Positions 61,602 through 64,000 of a DNA stretch of 64,000 nucleotides are shown here, piece after piece. The notes beneath the pieces were generated by a model. That model ran no database searches. It had not been told where the DNA came from and worked only from the letters and a program-made list of their open reading frames with translations. Position numbers and translations under genes: made by a program. This DNA is from Actinoallomurus bryophytorum (GTDB lineage Bacteria > Actinomycetota > Actinomycetes > Streptosporangiales > Streptosporangiaceae). Position 1 is the first letter of the stretch. Each line of letters begins with the position of its first letter. The DNA lies in contig NZ_VFOZ01000001.1 in NCBI RefSeq assembly GCF_006716425.1, positions 2,356,001-2,420,000 on the forward strand, given 5' to 3'.

Positions 61602-62654
61602 ATGGAATATCGACAGCTGGGGCGGTCGGGACTGAGGGTGTCGGCGCTGACGATGGGCACCATGACCTTCGGCGGCCAAGGCGACTTCGCCAACGTGGGC
61701 AGCACCGAGACCGACGAGGCACGCCGGCAGGTCGACATGTGTCTCGACGCGGGCATCAACCTGATCGACACGGCCGACGTCTACTCGGCGGGCCGCTCGG
61801 AAGAGATCGTCGGAGCGGCCATCAAGGGCCGTCGGGACGACGTCCTGCTCGCCACCAAGGTCCGTATGCCGATGGGCCCGGGCCCCAACGACGCCGGCCT
61901 GTCCCGCCACCACATCATCTCCGGATGTGAGGCCAGTCTCCGCCGGCTCGGCACGGACCACGTCGACCTGTACCAGGTCCACGAGTGGGACGGCGTCACT
62001 CCGCTGGAAGAGACCCTGGAGGCGCTGGACTCCCTGGTCACCTCCGGCAAGGTCCGCTACGTCGGGGCGTCGAACTACGCCGGCTGGCAGCTGATGAAGG
62101 CGCTCGGCACGGCCGACCGGCTCGGTCTCCCCCGCTTCGTCAGCCAGCAGATCTACTACTCGCTGCAGGCGCGCGAGGCCGAGTACGAGCTCGTCCCGGC
62201 GGCGATCGACCAGGGGCTGGGCATCCTGGTCTGGAGCCCGCTCGCCGGCGGCCTGCTGTCGGGCAAGTACCGCCGCGGGGTGACGGCGCCGGAGGGGTCC
62301 CGGCAGCTCACCGACTGGGACGAGCCCCCGGTCTATGACGAGGACAAGCTGTACGACACCGTCGACGTCCTCGTGGAGATCGCCGACGCCCGTGGAGTCT
62401 CGGCCGCACGGGTGGCCCTGGCGTACCTGCTCACCAAGCCGGCCGTGACCTCGCTCGTCATCGGCGCGCGTACGAGCGAGCAGCTTGCCGACAACCTCGC
62501 CGCCGCCGACCTGACCCTGGACGAGGACGAACGCGCGCGGCTGGACAAGGTCAGCGCGGTGCCGCTGAACTACCCCTACTGGCACCAGGCCCGTACCGCG
62601 AGCGACCGCCTCTCGCCGGCCGACCTGTCCCTACTCGGCCCGCACATCGGCTGA
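61602..62654 (+). CDS. Aldo/keto reductase
   Basis: NADPH-dependent reductase of 350 aa with the AKR barrel: LGRSGLRVSALTMGTMTFGG, the tyrosine in DTADVYSAGRSE, the lysine in LATKVRM, the histidine in YQVHEWD, and the cofactor-binding end PAVTSLVIGARTSEQLADNL. It matches the large group of 'YdhF/AKR11-like' enzymes of broad specificity. The ATG follows a -10 box by six bases, with no ribosome-binding site, so it is likely translated from a leaderless mRNA. Confidence 0.92.
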   Translation: MEYRQLGRSGLRVSALTMGTMTFGGQGDFANVGSTETDEARRQVDMCLDAGINLIDTADVYSAGRSEEIVGAAIKGRRDDVLLATKVRMPMGPGPNDAGLSRHHIISGCEASLRRLGTDHVDLYQVHEWDGVTPLEETLEALDSLVTSGKVRYVGASNYAGWQLMKALGTADRLGLPRFVSQQIYYSLQAREAEYELVPAAIDQGLGILVWSPLAGGLLSGKYRRGVTAPEGSRQLTDWDEPPVYDEDKLYDTVDVLVEIADARGVSAARVALAYLLTKPAVTSLVIGARTSEQLADNLAAADLTLDEDERARLDKVSAVPLNYPYWHQARTASDRLSPADLSLLGPHIG

Positions 62655-62802
62655 CGACGGCCAAACCTTAGACCTCCCCGGCCATGCCCTCAGGCGGCGC
62701 CGGGGAGACCGCCCGCTGCGGCCGGCCGCGGCATCTTGGCAGCCGGAGTACCGGCCGGTCAGAGCTCGCCGACGATGCCGTCCCTGGGCTGGCCGACCGG
62801 CG

Positions 62803-62839
62803 AACGCCTCACCCGCCGGGGGCGGGCGGGTGAGGCGTT
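62803..62839 (-). terminator. Hairpin terminator after the Pit operon
   Basis: AACGCCTCACCCGCC and its exact complement form 15-bp arms with a 7-nt loop, 9 bp beyond the stop at 62849. Confidence 0.8.
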
Positions 62840-62848
62840 GAGCGTCCG

Positions 62849-63079
62849 TTAGTGGAACTGCGGGACGATCAGGTAGATCCCGTACGCCGCGATGAGCGCG
62901 CAGGCGAGGAAGCACAGGCCCGCTGCGGCGTTGCCGAGTGTTCCGCCTCGCGACGGGGCACCGTCGTCGCTGCCCTGTGCCGAGGCGAGGATGCCGACCG
63001 AGAAGATCACGACGATCGCCACGCCGACGGCGAAGCTGACCAGGGCCACCTCGCCGAGCGCGCTCCATTTGATGTCCAT
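62849..63079 (-). CDS. Small membrane protein accompanying the phosphate transporter
   Basis: Protein of 76 aa with two membrane segments (ALVSFAVGVAIVVIFSVGILA and AAAGLCFLACALIAAYGIYL). It starts 13 bp after the Pit gene stop with a GGGGG site. A small two-pass protein in this place is a recurrent neighbour of actinobacterial Pit transporters and may be an accessory subunit; function not shown. Confidence 0.82.
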   Translation of the reverse strand: MDIKWSALGEVALVSFAVGVAIVVIFSVGILASAQGSDDGAPSRGGTLGNAAAGLCFLACALIAAYGIYLIVPQFH

Positions 63080-63092
63080 CTTCGCTGCCCCC

Positions 63093-64000
63093 TTACGCCG
63101 CGGTCGCCGACATGGCGGGCGCCATCGGCTCGTCGTTGACGTTCTTGGAGTCGATCGGGTTGCGCCGCGAGATGACGTAGATACCGGCGGCGACCGCCAG
63201 GGCGGCCACACAGATGATGACGACTCCGGCCGTACCACGCTTGGCCACTGCCGCGGCCACGCCGCCCACCGCCGCCGCGGCGGGAAGGGTGAACAGCCAG
63301 GCCAGTGCCATCCGGCCGGCCACGCTCCAGCGCACCTCGGCGAGCCGACGGCCGATGCCCGCGCCGAGGATCCCGCCGGAGCACACCTGGGTCGTGGAGA
63401 GCGCGAAGCCCAGGTGGGACGAGGCGAGGATCACCGTGGTCGACGCGGTCTCGGCGGCGAAGCCCTGCGGTGACTGGATGTCGGTCAGGCCCTTGCCCAT
63501 GGTCCGGATGATCCGCCAGCCGCCGACGTAGGTTCCGAGCGCGATCGCCAGGCCCGCCATCAGAACGACCCACCAGGGCGGGCCCGAGCCGTGGGTCAGG
63601 ACGCCGGCCGAGATCAGCGTGAGCGTGATGACGCCCATCGTCTTCTGCGCGTCGTTGGTGCCGTGCGCCAGGGAGACCAGCGACGCGGAGGCCACCTGCC
63701 CGTACCGGAAGCCGCGTGAGACCTCACGCTCGCGGCCGCGCCGCGTGATCACGTACGCGAGGTAGGTCGCCACCATCGCGACCAGACCGGCGACCAGCGG
63801 GGAGGCGATGGCGGGAATGAGGATCTTCTCGGTGACCGTGTCGAAGTGGACGCCGTGCACACCGGCGCCCACCCAGACCGCCCCGATCAGCCCGCCGAAC
63901 AGGGCGTGGGACGAGCTGGACGGGAGTCCGAACAGCCAGGTCAGCAGGTTCCACACGATGGCACCCACCAGCCCGGCGAAGATCATCGCTGGGGTGACCA
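63093..64000 (-). CDS. Inorganic phosphate transporter (Pit family), 5' end cut by window
   Basis: Low-affinity phosphate permease, about 302 codons visible, N-terminus beyond base 64000. Family blocks are seen: LLTWLFGLPSSSSHALFGGL, SLVSLAHGTNDAQKTMGVIT (the second copy of the GANDxxN-like signature reads HGTNDAQK) and FALSTTQVCSGGILGAGIGR. About eight membrane segments remain. It takes up metal-phosphate or phosphate with protons or Na+. It is co-transcribed with the small membrane protein at 62849. Confidence 0.92.
   Translation of the reverse strand, partial: VTPAMIFAGLVGAIVWNLLTWLFGLPSSSSHALFGGLIGAVWVGAGVHGVHFDTVTEKILIPAIASPLVAGLVAMVATYLAYVITRRGREREVSRGFRYGQVASASLVSLAHGTNDAQKTMGVITLTLISAGVLTHGSGPPWWVVLMAGLAIALGTYVGGWRIIRTMGKGLTDIQSPQGFAAETASTTVILASSHLGFALSTTQVCSGGILGAGIGRRLAEVRWSVAGRMALAWLFTLPAAAAVGGVAAAVAKRGTAGVVIICVAALAVAAGIYVISRRNPIDSKNVNDEPMAPAMSATAA

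Overview
This is a very GC-rich window with tightly packed genes and frequent GTG/TTG starts. It carries a WhiB protein, SigB/SigF-type sigma factor, GAF-ANTAR regulator, DUF574-type methyltransferase, F420-type LLM oxidoreductases, Ser/Thr kinases and an Fxs RiPP locus. That combination points to a filamentous actinomycete, most likely of the Streptosporangiales (Thermomonosporaceae-like). This placement is inferred from gene content only. No rRNA, tRNA, CRISPR array or autonomous transposase was recognised.

1-15.7 kb: a secreted beta-lactamase-fold serine hydrolase, a histidine kinase and response regulator that converge and overlap tail to tail, an alpha/beta hydrolase, a quinone-oxidoreductase-like enzyme, a secreted SH3-CHAP amidase, a divergent SDR/XRE pair, a GAF-LuxR regulator, a DHA2-type exporter behind a palindromic operator, and a 1306-aa HTH-STAND-WD40 protein. 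15.8-26 kb: a 51-aa protein, an FHA-like protein, a Ser/Thr kinase, a DUF574 methyltransferase, an LLM protein with an internal deletion, a degenerate DUF523/DUF1722 protein, a Tat-exported phosphoesterase, a GAF-ANTAR regulator and a stress sigma factor.

26-37 kb: two related repeat elements. The first is a 0.7-kb MITE-like unit with perfect 13-bp terminal inverted repeats and about 31 copies of a G-rich 15-mer. The second is a shorter, rearranged copy. Both contain a perfect DnaA-box sequence, and both touch the stop codon of a neighbouring gene (NAD kinase, TetR). Between them lie an aldehyde dehydrogenase, several regulators, a secreted peptide without a canonical start codon, and a P450/TetR pair with a 32-bp palindromic operator.

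37.5-42.7 kb: a zinc and one-carbon block. ZnuA, ZnuC and two ZnuB permeases form an operon, followed by the relic of a third permease. Then come a cysteine-free L33 (rpmG) under a near-perfect Zur box and folD under a ZTP riboswitch whose 3' strand can pair with the folD Shine-Dalgarno region.

42.7-49.7 kb: an S53 protease, LLM oxidoreductases, WhiB, an SRPBCC protein, small membrane proteins and a predicted pseudokinase. 50-59.5 kb: an FxSxx-COOH RiPP locus with radical SAM/SPASM FxsB, an HExxH peptide-modification protein, an NB-ARC/TPR protein of the Fxs system, and a 55-aa FxsA precursor ending FQSKI. Directly downstream of fxsA are a STAND-TPR ATPase and a small membrane coiled-coil protein, then an MFS exporter on the opposite strand. 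This is the most interesting system in the window. 59.9-64 kb: an alditol oxidase, an ABM-fold monooxygenase, a leaderless aldo/keto reductase and a Pit phosphate transporter with a small membrane companion, truncated by the window end.
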